Source: an uncultured Trueperaceae bacterium
GTDB lineage: Bacteria; Deinococcota; Deinococci; Deinococcales; Trueperaceae
Direction of reading: 5' to 3'
Assembly (NCBI GenBank): GCA_937911855.1
Contig: CALDPK010000269.1
Location: 1-32,389 of the forward strand
Length of the DNA stretch: 32,389 nt
Positions 1-7,712 of the stretch are shown here, piece by piece. The notes beneath the pieces are model-generated. The model had not been told where the DNA came from and searched no databases. It saw nothing but the letters and a program-made list of their open reading frames with translations. The position numbers and the translations under genes are program-made. How positions within the stretch are numbered: the stretch's first letter is position 1; each line of letters begins with the position of its first letter.

Positions 1-1
1 G

Positions 2-448
2 CAGCAGGCGATCGAGGCGCCCCGCTGGCTGATGGGCCGCACGTGGGGCACCGACACGAGCAGCCTGACGCTCGAATCACGGATCGGCGACGAGACCGTA
101 CGCGAACTGAAGCTCAGGGGTCAGCTTGTCAGCATGGTGGGCGCCTGGGACGGAACCCTGGGTCACGCCCAGGCCATCTTCGTCAACCAGGAGACCGGTT
201 TCTACGAAGGCGGGGCGGACCCGCGCGGCGACGGCTCGGCTGCCGGCCGGTTACCGTCCAGTTTCGGCCGTGCCCCCAGCCGTTCGATGACCCAGGCCGA
301 CACCTCGGTTGCGAAAGCCGCAGATTCGACGGCATCATGGCCGCGCAGGAAACGCGACAGGAACGCGCCGGCGAAGGCGTCGCCGGCGCCGGTCGCGTCC
401 AGCAGCCGGCCGGGGCTGGGCGGCACCCGCTGCGAGACACCGTCCTGA
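2..448 (+). CDS. ggt: Gamma-glutamyltranspeptidase, C-terminal fragment (5' end outside window)
   Basis: Reading from base 2, the frame gives QQAIEAPRW, then GHAQAI and GADPRGDGSAAG. These are the hallmark C-terminal motifs of the small subunit of gamma-glutamyltranspeptidase, an Ntn hydrolase that cleaves and transfers gamma-glutamyl groups from glutathione and related compounds. The catalytic Thr and the large subunit would lie left of the window. Family members normally end within a few residues of the DPR-DG-AAG motif, at about base 247. Here no in-frame stop occurs until TGA at 446-448, so the last ~67 residues are antisense to the convergent sugar kinase gene and resemble no GGT sequence I know. 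The stop may have been lost by a small deletion or base-calling error. Family identity is secure; the true 3' end is not. Confidence 0.85.
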   Translation, partial: QQAIEAPRWLMGRTWGTDTSSLTLESRIGDETVRELKLRGQLVSMVGAWDGTLGHAQAIFVNQETGFYEGGADPRGDGSAAGRLPSSFGRAPSRSMTQADTSVAKAADSTASWPRRKRDRNAPAKASPAPVASSSRPGLGGTRCETPS

Positions 449-1155
449 TGGACCAGCGCCCCATGGGCGTCGAGTTTCAGCATGATGATTGCCGTCGGGT
501 ACAGCTCGGCGAGCCGCGCCGCGATTGATTCCGGTTCCGTTTCGCCCGACAGGACGTTGCCTTCCTCGTAGTTGGGCATCAGCACGGCAACTTCCAGGTC
601 GGTGGTGAAGCCCAGGAACTTCTCGACTCCCACTTCCTGGATCAGCTGGAACGAGCCCGGGTCGAGCGAGACCGGTACGCCGGCTTCACGCGCGATGCGG
701 GCGGCCTCACGCGCTGCGCCCCGGGGCGGATCGGTGAAGAACGACCACGCCGTCAGGTGCAGGTGGCCGGCTTTCTCGATGACGTCGCGCGGCAGTTCGC
801 TGGGCAGCAGGAAATGGTCGGCACCCTGCCCGGACACCATCGAACGTTCCCCGGTGTCATCGACGAACACGGCCACGCTGCTGGTCAGCTGCTGCTCGGA
901 ATGAACCAGCCACGACCTCAGTCCTTCGCTGGCGAGGTCTTCCTCAGCCAGTTCGCCCATGCGGTCGCGGCCGATTTTGCCGATGAAGCCCGTCGGCAGC
1001 CCGCAGCGCTGGGCCCAGACGGCCACGTTCGCGCCGGAACCGCCGGGGGTGAGCATCACCTCGCCATAGGTGTCGCCACCCGTTAGCAGGTTTGTGTTGG
1101 TGCGGATCATGACGTCCCAGGCGAAATCGCCCAGCACCACGAGCGGCAGGGGCAC
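202..1155 (-). CDS. PfkB-family carbohydrate kinase (ribokinase/fructokinase-like)
   Basis: A 317-residue cytoplasmic sugar or nucleoside kinase of the ribokinase superfamily. The N-terminal PfkB signature GGSGAN lies at residues 38-43, followed by FIGKIGRDRMG at 58-67. The substrate-loop motif PNYEE (194-198) and signature 2, DATGAGDA (253-260, catalytic base D259), are all present. The specific sugar cannot be read from the sequence. The start is GTG (CAC at 1153-1155), one base after the stop of the upstream M24 peptidase gene, so the two are probably co-transcribed and translationally coupled. After the usual end of the fold (about residue 297) there is an extra Pro/Ser-rich tail of ~20 residues antisense to the end of ggt, which may reflect a lost stop codon. 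Confidence 0.88.
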   Translation of the reverse strand: MPLPLVVLGDFAWDVMIRTNTNLLTGGDTYGEVMLTPGGSGANVAVWAQRCGLPTGFIGKIGRDRMGELAEEDLASEGLRSWLVHSEQQLTSSVAVFVDDTGERSMVSGQGADHFLLPSELPRDVIEKAGHLHLTAWSFFTDPPRGAAREAARIAREAGVPVSLDPGSFQLIQEVGVEKFLGFTTDLEVAVLMPNYEEGNVLSGETEPESIAARLAELYPTAIIMLKLDAHGALVHQDGVSQRVPPSPGRLLDATGAGDAFAGAFLSRFLRGHDAVESAAFATEVSAWVIERLGARPKLDGNRPAAEPSPRGSAPPS

Positions 1156-1156
1156 G

Positions 1157-2344
1157 CTAACTGCCGACCCGGATCAGTTCGAACTGCAGGTCGGTCGTCA
1201 CTTCGGGGCCGTCCTCGTGCATGATCAGGTTGATCTCGGTCCGCACGCCGATGTGGCCGAAGTACAGTCCCGGCTCGATCGTGACGGCCATGCCTGGCAT
1301 GAGTTGCCGGGTGTCGTGGGTCTCGAAGTTGTCCAGGTGCACGCCTTCGCCGTGAGTTGCGTCCAGGCCGATGCTGTGGCCCGTGCGGTGGGTGAACGCC
1401 TCGCCATGACCGTGGGCCTCGATGTGGCCGCGGACGACATCATCGATGTCGCAGCCGCGCGGGTAAACGCCTTTCGCGAAGCTGTCCCGGATGAACTTGA
1501 CGCCCAGGTCGCGCGCTGTGGTGATGACCTCGAACAGGCGGGTGTGCTCCGCTGACGGCTCGCCGTAGCTGCCGCACCAGGTGATGTCCGCGTATGGGTT
1601 GTCCGCGCCCGGCAGCTTGCACCACAGGTCGATCAGGATGGCGTCGCCCGGCTCCAGCACGCGGTCCGAACCGTGTACGGGGGCGTAATGGGGGTCGCCG
1701 GCGTTGCCTGCGAAGCCGACTATGGCCGCGTGCCCGTATTCGAGGCCGTGTGCGTCGAAGTAGCCGCTGATCACGTCCTGAACCTGCGCTTCGCGGACCT
1801 CATCACCTGAATTCAGCCGGGCCGAGATCCAGGCGAAAGCCTCGTCCTTGGCGGCAAGGCAATGCCCCGCGGCCTTGCGGTGCGCGGTCATCTGCTCCTG
1901 GGTCCAGGCGCTGAACACCTGCAGCAGGTCACCGGAGCTGACCGGCTCCACGCCCAGCCCGCGCAGCATCTCCATCGTGCCGGCGTCGACGAACGACAGG
2001 TAGGGGATGTCGCCCTCGGGCGAGTACTCCATGGCCACCTTGCCTGCCGGCAGCATGGCTTTCAGTTCGCTGCGCAGGCTGCCGTGGCTGCTGTAACTGC
2101 TCACTTCAAACGGCAGGCCCGAGTCCAGAGAGCCTTTCTCTATGGCGTGCACCAGCAGGCGGGGACGGCCTTCAGCCGGCACGTACAGGAAGACCCGGCG
2201 TGACAGCATGCCCGGTCCGAGCCTGAGGAAGCGGGCAGCGATCCGGTTGAGCCCCCGGAAGTCGTATATGAGCCAGCCGGGCAGTCCGAGCCTCGTAAGC
2301 TCGGCCTGGGCGACCTGAATCCAGTCAGTCATGCCCCGCATCAT
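1157..2344 (-). CDS. M24-family metallopeptidase (Xaa-Pro aminopeptidase/dipeptidase type)
   Basis: A 395-residue pita-bread-fold peptidase. An N-terminal creatinase-like domain is followed by the catalytic domain, in which all five dinuclear-metal ligands can be recognised: Asp in ILIDLWC, Asp in YADITW, His in HRTGHSIGL, Glu in IEPGLY and Glu in RTEIN. The enzyme would release an N-terminal residue preceding proline or split X-Pro dipeptides in the cytoplasm; substrate range is inferred from the family. The open frame extends to 2464, but I place the start at ATG 2344 because a good Shine-Dalgarno (AGGGAAGG) lies ~5 nt upstream. In-frame ATGs at 2341 and 2332 are alternatives. It is divergent from the MFS gene and upstream of the PfkB kinase, with 1 bp between them. 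Confidence 0.88.
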   Translation of the reverse strand: MMRGMTDWIQVAQAELTRLGLPGWLIYDFRGLNRIAARFLRLGPGMLSRRVFLYVPAEGRPRLLVHAIEKGSLDSGLPFEVSSYSSHGSLRSELKAMLPAGKVAMEYSPEGDIPYLSFVDAGTMEMLRGLGVEPVSSGDLLQVFSAWTQEQMTAHRKAAGHCLAAKDEAFAWISARLNSGDEVREAQVQDVISGYFDAHGLEYGHAAIVGFAGNAGDPHYAPVHGSDRVLEPGDAILIDLWCKLPGADNPYADITWCGSYGEPSAEHTRLFEVITTARDLGVKFIRDSFAKGVYPRGCDIDDVVRGHIEAHGHGEAFTHRTGHSIGLDATHGEGVHLDNFETHDTRQLMPGMAVTIEPGLYFGHIGVRTEINLIMHEDGPEVTTDLQFELIRVGS

Positions 2345-2397
2345 ATCGCCTTCCCTGGCCCGTACTTTTGAGGGACCCGCCCCCGGCAAGGCAGGCG

Positions 2398-2403
2398 TAT
2401 ACT
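2398..2403 (+). promoter_or_regulatory. Putative -10 box (TATACT) of the MFS exporter gene
   Basis: TATACT matches the sigma-70-type -10 consensus at five of six positions and lies 39 bp before the start codon, with a Shine-Dalgarno (GGAGAAAG, 2432-2439) in the implied ~30-nt leader. No convincing -35 hexamer is seen at 16-18 bp spacing. It lies in the short divergent region shared with the M24 peptidase gene. Confidence 0.45.
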
Positions 2404-2442
2404 CCTCTTCTGCCATTTTGTTCTGGCACCTGGAGAAAGAGC

Positions 2443-3708
2443 ATGAAACGCAAGCAGGCGGCAATTCCGTTCATCCTGATCACCATCCTTATCGACGTCC
2501 TGGGCATCGGTCTCATCGTGCCGATCCTGCCTGACCTGATCGTTGAGATGGCCGGCGGCGAGGTGAGCGGCGGCTCCTCGATCTACGGCATCTTCATAGC
2601 CGTCTACGCAGCGATGCAGTTCCTGTTCGCGCCGATCCTGGGTGCCCTGTCCGACCGTTTCGGCCGCCGGCCCATCCTGCTGGTGTCGCTGCTCGGCGCG
2701 GGGCTCGACTACGTGCTCATGGCCCTCGCCCCCAACCTGTGGGTGCTGTTCCTGGGCCGCGTGATCGCGGGTATAACCGGGGCCAACCTGACCGTCGCCA
2801 ACGCCTACATCGCTGACGTGACCAGGCCCGAAGACCGCGCCAAGAACTTCGGCCTGATCGGCGCCGTGTTCGGCATCGGCTTCATCATCGGGCCGGCCCT
2901 GGGCGGCTTCCTCGGCAGCTTCGACCTGCGGCTGCCGTTCTTCGCCGCTGCGGGGATTGCGCTGCTGAACTGGCTCTACGGTTACTTCGTGCTGCCTGAA
3001 TCCCTCACCGAACAGAACCGCCAGGGCTTCAGCCTTGCGCACCTGAACCCGCTGCGCGCCTTCGCGACGGTAGCCCGCTACCCCGTGGTGCTCGGCCTGA
3101 CCGTCACCCTCGTCTGCACGTACCTGGCGCAGAACATCGTGCAGAGCGTCTGGGTACTGTTCACCGGCTTCCGGTTCGACTGGGGTCCACTGCAGAACGG
3201 CATGTCACTGACGCTGATGGGCGTCATGACCGCCATCGTGCAGGGTGGCCTGATCCGCGTGCTGCTGCCCCGCCTCGGCGAACGCCGCGCCATCCTGACC
3301 GGCATGACCACCAGCACCGTCGCCATGACGTTCTACGCGCTGCTGACCCAGGAATGGATGATCTACGCCGCCATGGCGCTGGGCAGCCTGGCCGGCATCG
3401 CCGGACCCGCCATCCAGGGGCTCGTTTCACGCAGCGTGAGTTCCCGCGAGCAGGGCACCATCCAGGGTGCGCTCGCGAGCATCGCCAGCCTGACCGGAGT
3501 GGTCGGGCCACTGCTGGGCACGCAGCTGTTCGCGCACTTCACCTCACCGTCGGTCGCAGTGCCGCAGCCCGGGGTGCCGTTCCTCGCGGCTGCCGTGCTG
3601 AGTTTCATCGGTGTGGCAGCTGCAGTGCGGGCGCTGCGCGGCAAGTCAGAGCCGGGGCAGCAGGATCACGTCCCGACCGAAGTGGAACCGGTACTGCAGC
3701 CCGGCTGA
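2443..3708 (+). CDS. MFS drug/proton antiporter, TetA (DHA1) type
   Basis: A 421-residue inner-membrane transporter with 12 predicted transmembrane segments. Loop 2-3 contains the classic DHA1 motif SDRFGRRPILL, and motif C-like GPALGG follows TM5. The run through GRVIAGITGANLTVANAYIADV resembles the TCR/TetA subfamily closely. It would exchange a small hydrophobic solute or drug for protons; whether tetracycline is a substrate cannot be read here. The start ATG 2443 is supported by GGAGAAAG just upstream, although the frame is open from 2368. The 3' end is only 5 bp from the convergent hisG stop, with no obvious terminator between them. Confidence 0.9.
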   Translation: MKRKQAAIPFILITILIDVLGIGLIVPILPDLIVEMAGGEVSGGSSIYGIFIAVYAAMQFLFAPILGALSDRFGRRPILLVSLLGAGLDYVLMALAPNLWVLFLGRVIAGITGANLTVANAYIADVTRPEDRAKNFGLIGAVFGIGFIIGPALGGFLGSFDLRLPFFAAAGIALLNWLYGYFVLPESLTEQNRQGFSLAHLNPLRAFATVARYPVVLGLTVTLVCTYLAQNIVQSVWVLFTGFRFDWGPLQNGMSLTLMGVMTAIVQGGLIRVLLPRLGERRAILTGMTTSTVAMTFYALLTQEWMIYAAMALGSLAGIAGPAIQGLVSRSVSSREQGTIQGALASIASLTGVVGPLLGTQLFAHFTSPSVAVPQPGVPFLAAAVLSFIGVAAAVRALRGKSEPGQQDHVPTEVEPVLQPG

Positions 3709-3713
3709 ACCCG

Positions 3714-4336
3714 TCAGCCCGCGCTGAGTTCGCGCAGGGCCTGAATGAGTGGCCGCAGCTCGGCGTCTTTCGTCTTGAGGGACGCCCGGTTGACCACGAA
3801 CCGCGCACTTGATCCGAACAGGGTTTCGACTTCAACGAGGTCGTTGGCCCGCAGCGTCGAGCCGCTCTCCACCAGGTCCACCACAGCGTCAGCCAGGCCG
3901 GTGAGGCAGGCCAGTTCAACGTTGCCGGCCAGCTGCACCACTTCCGCAGGACTGCGCCGGGCGGCCAGCCAGCGGCTGGCGACCTGCGGGTACTTGCTCG
4001 CGACGCGCCGGATCTCATGCGTTTCGCCGCGCGGGCGGATCAGCGAGAGCCTGCAGACGGCGAAGCCCAGGTCGACGGGTTCGTACAGGTCGGTGCCGGC
4101 CTCGAGCAGTACGTCCTTGCCCACCACGCCCGCATCGGCGACGCCGAGCTGAACGTAGGTCGGCACGTCGCTGTTACGCATCAGGATTATCCGGACGCTC
4201 TCGCCCTCGAGCCGCATGGCCCGGTCATCTTCGGCCACCGGCAGCTCCAGCCCGGCTTCGCGCAGCAGGCGCAGGCTGTCTTCCAGGACGCGGCCCTTGG
4301 GATCGCGAGCGTCAGTTTGCCGTCGGCGCGCGTCAC
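3714..4336 (-). CDS. hisG: ATP phosphoribosyltransferase catalytic subunit, short form (apparent frameshift)
   Basis: HisG catalyses the first step of histidine synthesis, joining ATP and PRPP. This is the short form (~207 residues), which needs HisZ, encoded immediately upstream. Recognisable stretches are KGRVLEDS, DAGVVGKDVL, and the PRPP-loop-like region around LADAVVDLVESGSTL. The natural start is GTG 4336, overlapping the hisZ stop as GTGA, giving MTRADGKLTLAIP in one frame. The conserved continuation KGRVLEDS is in the next frame. Joining IP to KGR requires one extra base in the C run at about 4299-4301 (minus-strand ATCCCAAGG instead of ATCCCCAAGG). Downstream of that point the frame is intact to TGA 3714. 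A sequencing indel is the simplest explanation; a real mutation or recoding is possible. Confidence 0.85.
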
Positions 4337-5505
4337 TGGCTGCCGTCCAGCAGGTCCTGCAGGGCGCGCAGCAGGCTGGCTTCGGCACCCACGGACTGGA
4401 CCCGGCCCTGAGCGACCACGTAACTGGCACCTGCGGTTGCCGCTTCGGCCCTCAGGTGGGCGTCATCCGTGGCGAGGGCGCGGATGACGGTGTAACCGTT
4501 GCGGCGCAGCAGTCGCGCGGCGGTATCGTCACCGCTCAGGATGGTCGGGATCACCGGCTGCTCCCGCTCGGGACTGGCCAGCAGCAGCCGGTCCAGGCCC
4601 AGGCTGAAACCGGCCGCGTACGGCAGCAGCGCCCCGTCGTAACGGCCGCCGCCCAGGAGCGGCTGACCGTAGTCGAACGTGTAGGCGCGGAAGGTCACGC
4701 CCGTGTAATAACTGAGCCGCCTTGCCACGCCCAGGTCCAGGAGCAGTTCGCTGTGGTCTTCGAACTGGTCCAGGATGGCCTCGATCCGGTCGAGTTCCGC
4801 GCGGGTGCTGTCCCACGGCAGCCCGGCCCGGGCGCGGTCCAGCACGTCTTTCTCGCCGTACAGGTCGGGGATGAGCGTCAGCGCGGCCTCGAACTCCGCT
4901 GGCAGTTTCAGCTGCCCGAGCTGCGCGCGCAGCATGGCCGCGTCCTTGCGGTCTATGGCGCCCGCCAGGTCGTCGCGCGCGCCAGCGGGTATCCCGGCCT
5001 CATCGAAGAGCGCCTTCACCAGGGCCGGGTTGCCCAGCTCGATGCGCGGCGCGAGCCCCACGGCCCGCACGCTTTCCCGTGCCAGGTGAATCAGCTCCGC
5101 GTCGGCCCGCGCGTTGGAAACACCCACCAGTTCGATGCCCACCTGGGTGAACTCCCGGGAGTGCGCCAGGTCCGCGCCACTGGCCAGCCAGGTCGGTCCG
5201 CGGTACTGCAGCCACAGTGAATCTGCGCCGGCAGCAGCCTGCCGGAAATGCTGACGCACGAGCTGGGACAGCGCGGGCGTGAAGTCGCTGCGCAACGCCA
5301 GCAGCCTGTTGCCGTGGTCGACGAGCTTGAACGACTGGCCTGCCGACGGGTGACCCGGATCGTACGTCTCGAGGGCGGGCAGCTCCACCCGCTGGTAACC
5401 CCAGGCGTCGAACAGCTCCTGCAGGCGCCGCAGCACGGCGTCGCGTGCGCGCACCTGCTCCGGCAGCTGGTATCTGGTTCCTTCAGGGAGTTTGCGGCCC
5501 GGCAT
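4333..5505 (-). CDS. hisZ: ATP phosphoribosyltransferase regulatory subunit HisZ
   Basis: A 390-residue paralogue of the histidyl-tRNA synthetase catalytic domain that forms the hetero-octameric HisG-HisZ enzyme and confers histidine feedback inhibition. Class II-like elements are visible: LRSDFTP (71-77, motif 2 region), REFTQVGIEL (117-126), YYTGVTF (266-272), GGGRYD (285-290) and SLGLDRLL (301-308, motif 3 region). The anticodon-binding domain of a true HisRS is absent, and the short HisG follows directly, so I prefer HisZ over HisS. The start ATG 5505 has GGGAG upstream. It lies 28 bp after the proB stop and shares four bases with hisG. Confidence 0.92.
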   Translation of the reverse strand: MPGRKLPEGTRYQLPEQVRARDAVLRRLQELFDAWGYQRVELPALETYDPGHPSAGQSFKLVDHGNRLLALRSDFTPALSQLVRQHFRQAAAGADSLWLQYRGPTWLASGADLAHSREFTQVGIELVGVSNARADAELIHLARESVRAVGLAPRIELGNPALVKALFDEAGIPAGARDDLAGAIDRKDAAMLRAQLGQLKLPAEFEAALTLIPDLYGEKDVLDRARAGLPWDSTRAELDRIEAILDQFEDHSELLLDLGVARRLSYYTGVTFRAYTFDYGQPLLGGGRYDGALLPYAAGFSLGLDRLLLASPEREQPVIPTILSGDDTAARLLRRNGYTVIRALATDDAHLRAEAATAGASYVVAQGRVQSVGAEASLLRALQDLLDGSQ

Positions 5506-5533
5506 CAGGCTCCCACATTAACAGCAGGCTGCA

Positions 5534-6643
5534 TCAGTCGAGAACCATGTTGTCGCGGTGGACGACCTCGTCGAAGTCTTTGGCGCCAAGCACGGAAGCG
5601 ATCTCGCTGCTCCTCAGCCCGCGGATGCGGCTGAGCGCGTCGCTGTCGTAGTTGGTGAGCCCGCGCGCTACCGTCTGGCCGCCTGCTGCAACGGCAACCG
5701 CGTCGCCGAAGTGGAAGTTGCCGGTAACGCCGGTGATGCCGCTGGCGAGCAGGCTGCTGCCGCTGCGCAGCGCGCGCACCGCACCCTCATCGATGGTGAT
5801 GACGCCTTTGGCGGGCTGCTGGGCCAGCCAGGCTTTGCGGGCTGGGGCGTGCGGGCGGGCCAGGAAACGGGTGCCGCGGATCTCGCCGCGTGCCAGCGCC
5901 TCGAGCCCGGCACCGCCCCCGCCGATGATCAGCGTCTCGATACCCGCCTGACTGGCGATGCGCGCGGCTTTAAGTTTGGTCACCATGCCGCCCGTACCGC
6001 GCTGGTCACGCGTCCCCTGCGCCAGGTGCTGCACGTCATCGGGATCGGCCACCACGGGGATGCGCCTTGCGTCCTTGTCCCGGCGCGGGTCGCCATCGTG
6101 AAGCCCTTCGACGTCGGTGACGATGACCAGCACGTCAGCTGCGGCCAGGTAGGCCGTCCAGGCACTGAGCGTGTCGTTGTCACCCAGGCGGATCTCGCTG
6201 GTGGCGACGCTGTCGTTCTCGTTCACCACCGGCACGGCACCCATCTTCAGGGAGGTCTCGATCGTGTTGCGGGCGTTCACGTAGCGCTCCCGGTCCTGGA
6301 CGTCTGAAGCCGTCAGGAGCAGCTGGGCCACGGGCAGCGGCGCGAGCGCGCGGGCCCATTCCAGCATCAGGAGTGCCTGGCCCACCGCGGCTGCCGCCTG
6401 TTTCTCCGGCAGGGTCAGTGGCAGTTTCACGCCCAGGCGTTCGCGTCCCACCGCACCGGCGCCGGAGCTGACCAGCACCAGCTGGCAACCCAGACGCTCG
6501 TGCACCAGCTGAAGGCCGCGGCCGATGGCCCAGAGCTTGGGCAGGCTGATGCGTCCGCTGTCGTCGGTGAGGCTGCTGGTGCCGAATTTGACCACCATGC
6601 GTCTGTATCTCTGTTCAGTCGGCTGCTGCGTCACGCATCGCAT
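5534..6643 (-). CDS. proB: Glutamate 5-kinase with C-terminal PUA domain
   Basis: ProB phosphorylates L-glutamate in the first step of proline synthesis. The amino-acid-kinase domain shows VVKFGTSSL (17-25), LVSSGAGAVG (57-66), NENDSV (141-146), LGDNDTLSA (153-161) and GTGGM (216-220). A C-terminal PUA domain occupies roughly residues 280-360, as in most bacterial ProB. Length (369) is standard. Start choice is uncertain: ATG 6643, GTG 6634 and ATG 6598 are in frame. GTG 6634 is attractive because CATAAT ends 7 nt before it, matching the leaderless layout used elsewhere in this window. It is first in a minus-strand unit proB-hisZ-hisG. No proA is seen here. Confidence 0.9.
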   Translation of the reverse strand: MRCVTQQPTEQRYRRMVVKFGTSSLTDDSGRISLPKLWAIGRGLQLVHERLGCQLVLVSSGAGAVGRERLGVKLPLTLPEKQAAAAVGQALLMLEWARALAPLPVAQLLLTASDVQDRERYVNARNTIETSLKMGAVPVVNENDSVATSEIRLGDNDTLSAWTAYLAAADVLVIVTDVEGLHDGDPRRDKDARRIPVVADPDDVQHLAQGTRDQRGTGGMVTKLKAARIASQAGIETLIIGGGGAGLEALARGEIRGTRFLARPHAPARKAWLAQQPAKGVITIDEGAVRALRSGSSLLASGITGVTGNFHFGDAVAVAAGGQTVARGLTNYDSDALSRIRGLRSSEIASVLGAKDFDEVVHRDNMVLD

Positions 6644-6647
6644 TATG
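6642..6647 (-). promoter_or_regulatory. Possible leaderless -10 box (CATAAT) of proB
   Basis: On the minus strand CATAAT is followed by 7 nt and the in-frame GTG at 6634. It lies back-to-back with the asd -10 box, whose spacer region it shares. It deviates from TANNNT at the first base, so support is weaker than for the other leaderless promoters here. Confidence 0.3.
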
Positions 6648-6670
6648 GCCCTATTCGTCGCGGCGAACGA

Positions 6671-6676
6671 TACAAT
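6671..6676 (+). promoter_or_regulatory. Leaderless -10 box (TACAAT) of asd
   Basis: TACAAT is followed by 7 nt and then the asd ATG at 6684. There is no Shine-Dalgarno in front of that ATG, so transcription would begin at or next to the start codon. No clear -35 element is seen. Confidence 0.55.
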
Positions 6677-6683
6677 CGCGGCC

Positions 6684-7712
6684 ATGAATCACGCGAGCAA
6701 CCAGGTCCGGCCCCGCATTAAAAGTCCACGCGTTGCGATTGTCGGCGCAACAGGTGCGGTAGGAACCGAATTGCTGGCCCTCCTTGAAGAGCGGAACTTC
6801 CCGCTTTCCGGCCTCAGGCTTTATTCCTCGGCCCGTTCAGCAGGCAGGAAAGTGCAGTTCAGGGGCGAGGAACTGACCGTGGAGGAGCTGCCGGAGAACG
6901 GCGACCTCGAGGTGGACATAGTCTTCTCCTCCGCCGGTGGCAGCCTGTCGAAGGCTCACGCCTGGGACTGGGCTTCTCACGGCGCAGCGGTGATCGACAA
7001 CACGAGCGCCTGGCGGCTCGACCAGCGCGTGCCGCTCGTCGTTCCCGAGATAAACCCCGAGGCCGCCCTTGAACATGAGGGCATCATCGCCAATCCCAAC
7101 TGCTCCACCATCATCGCGCTAATGGCGCTCGCGCCGCTGCACCGTGCTTTCACGCTTACGCGTGCGACGGTCGCCACCTACCAGGCGGTCTCAGGCGCCG
7201 GGGCCGCGGGCATAACCGAACTGGAACAGCAGTCGCGCGACGTCCTGGAAGGCCGCGAACCCGTGCCATCACTGTTCTCGCACCCGATCGCGTTCAACCT
7301 GTTCAGCCACGACAGCAGCGTCGGCGAGGACGGCTACAACGACGAGGAACGCAAGCTCGTCCTTGAATCACGCAAGATCCTGTCAGCGCCCGACCTGAAG
7401 GTCAGCGCCACCTGCATCCGCGTGCCGGTGTTCCGCGCCCACAGCGAAGCGATCCACGCCGAGTTCGCCCGTGACGTGACGGTGGCGGAAGCGCGCGAAG
7501 TGCTTGAACAGGCAGCGGGTGTGGACATCGTTGACGAGCCGGCCAGCAACACCTTCCCGATGCCGCGGGCCGTCAGTGGCCGTGACAACGTGCAGGTCGG
7601 CCGCCTGCGGCAGGACAGCAGCAACCCGGGTGGCCTGGCGCTGTTCGTGGCGGGCGATCAGGTCCGCAAGGGAGCCGCACTCAACGCGGTGCAGATAGCC
7701 GAACTGCTCTGA
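6684..7712 (+). CDS. asd: Aspartate-semialdehyde dehydrogenase
   Basis: A 342-residue NADP-dependent enzyme that reduces aspartyl-4-phosphate to aspartate semialdehyde for lysine/diaminopimelate, threonine and methionine synthesis. The N-terminal nucleotide-binding loop is VAIVGATGAVG (residues 17-27). The active-site cysteine lies in NPNCST (C140), and the catalytic histidine is in FRAHSEAIH. The end VAGDQVRKGAALNAVQIAELL is typical of the family. I chose ATG 6684 because the conserved domain starts just after it and a -10 box lies 7 nt upstream. An in-frame ATG at 6646 would add ~13 residues and would include the promoter. The stop directly abuts the convergent ydcF-like stop. Confidence 0.94.
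   Translation: MNHASNQVRPRIKSPRVAIVGATGAVGTELLALLEERNFPLSGLRLYSSARSAGRKVQFRGEELTVEELPENGDLEVDIVFSSAGGSLSKAHAWDWASHGAAVIDNTSAWRLDQRVPLVVPEINPEAALEHEGIIANPNCSTIIALMALAPLHRAFTLTRATVATYQAVSGAGAAGITELEQQSRDVLEGREPVPSLFSHPIAFNLFSHDSSVGEDGYNDEERKLVLESRKILSAPDLKVSATCIRVPVFRAHSEAIHAEFARDVTVAEAREVLEQAAGVDIVDEPASNTFPMPRAVSGRDNVQVGRLRQDSSNPGGLALFVAGDQVRKGAALNAVQIAELL

Noticed and set aside
2341..3042. 233-codon minus-strand frame opposite the MFS gene
   Set aside because: Low-complexity Glu/Gln/His/Asp sequence mirroring hydrophobic codons of the transporter; no start-site support.
2443..3708. Calling the MFS gene a tetracycline-resistance determinant
   Set aside because: The TetA-like motifs place it in DHA1, but environmental relatives have varied substrates and no resistance context is present.
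4333..5505. Calling this gene histidyl-tRNA synthetase
   Set aside because: It lacks the anticodon-binding domain and true catalytic arginine motifs and is directly coupled to a short hisG, as expected for hisZ.
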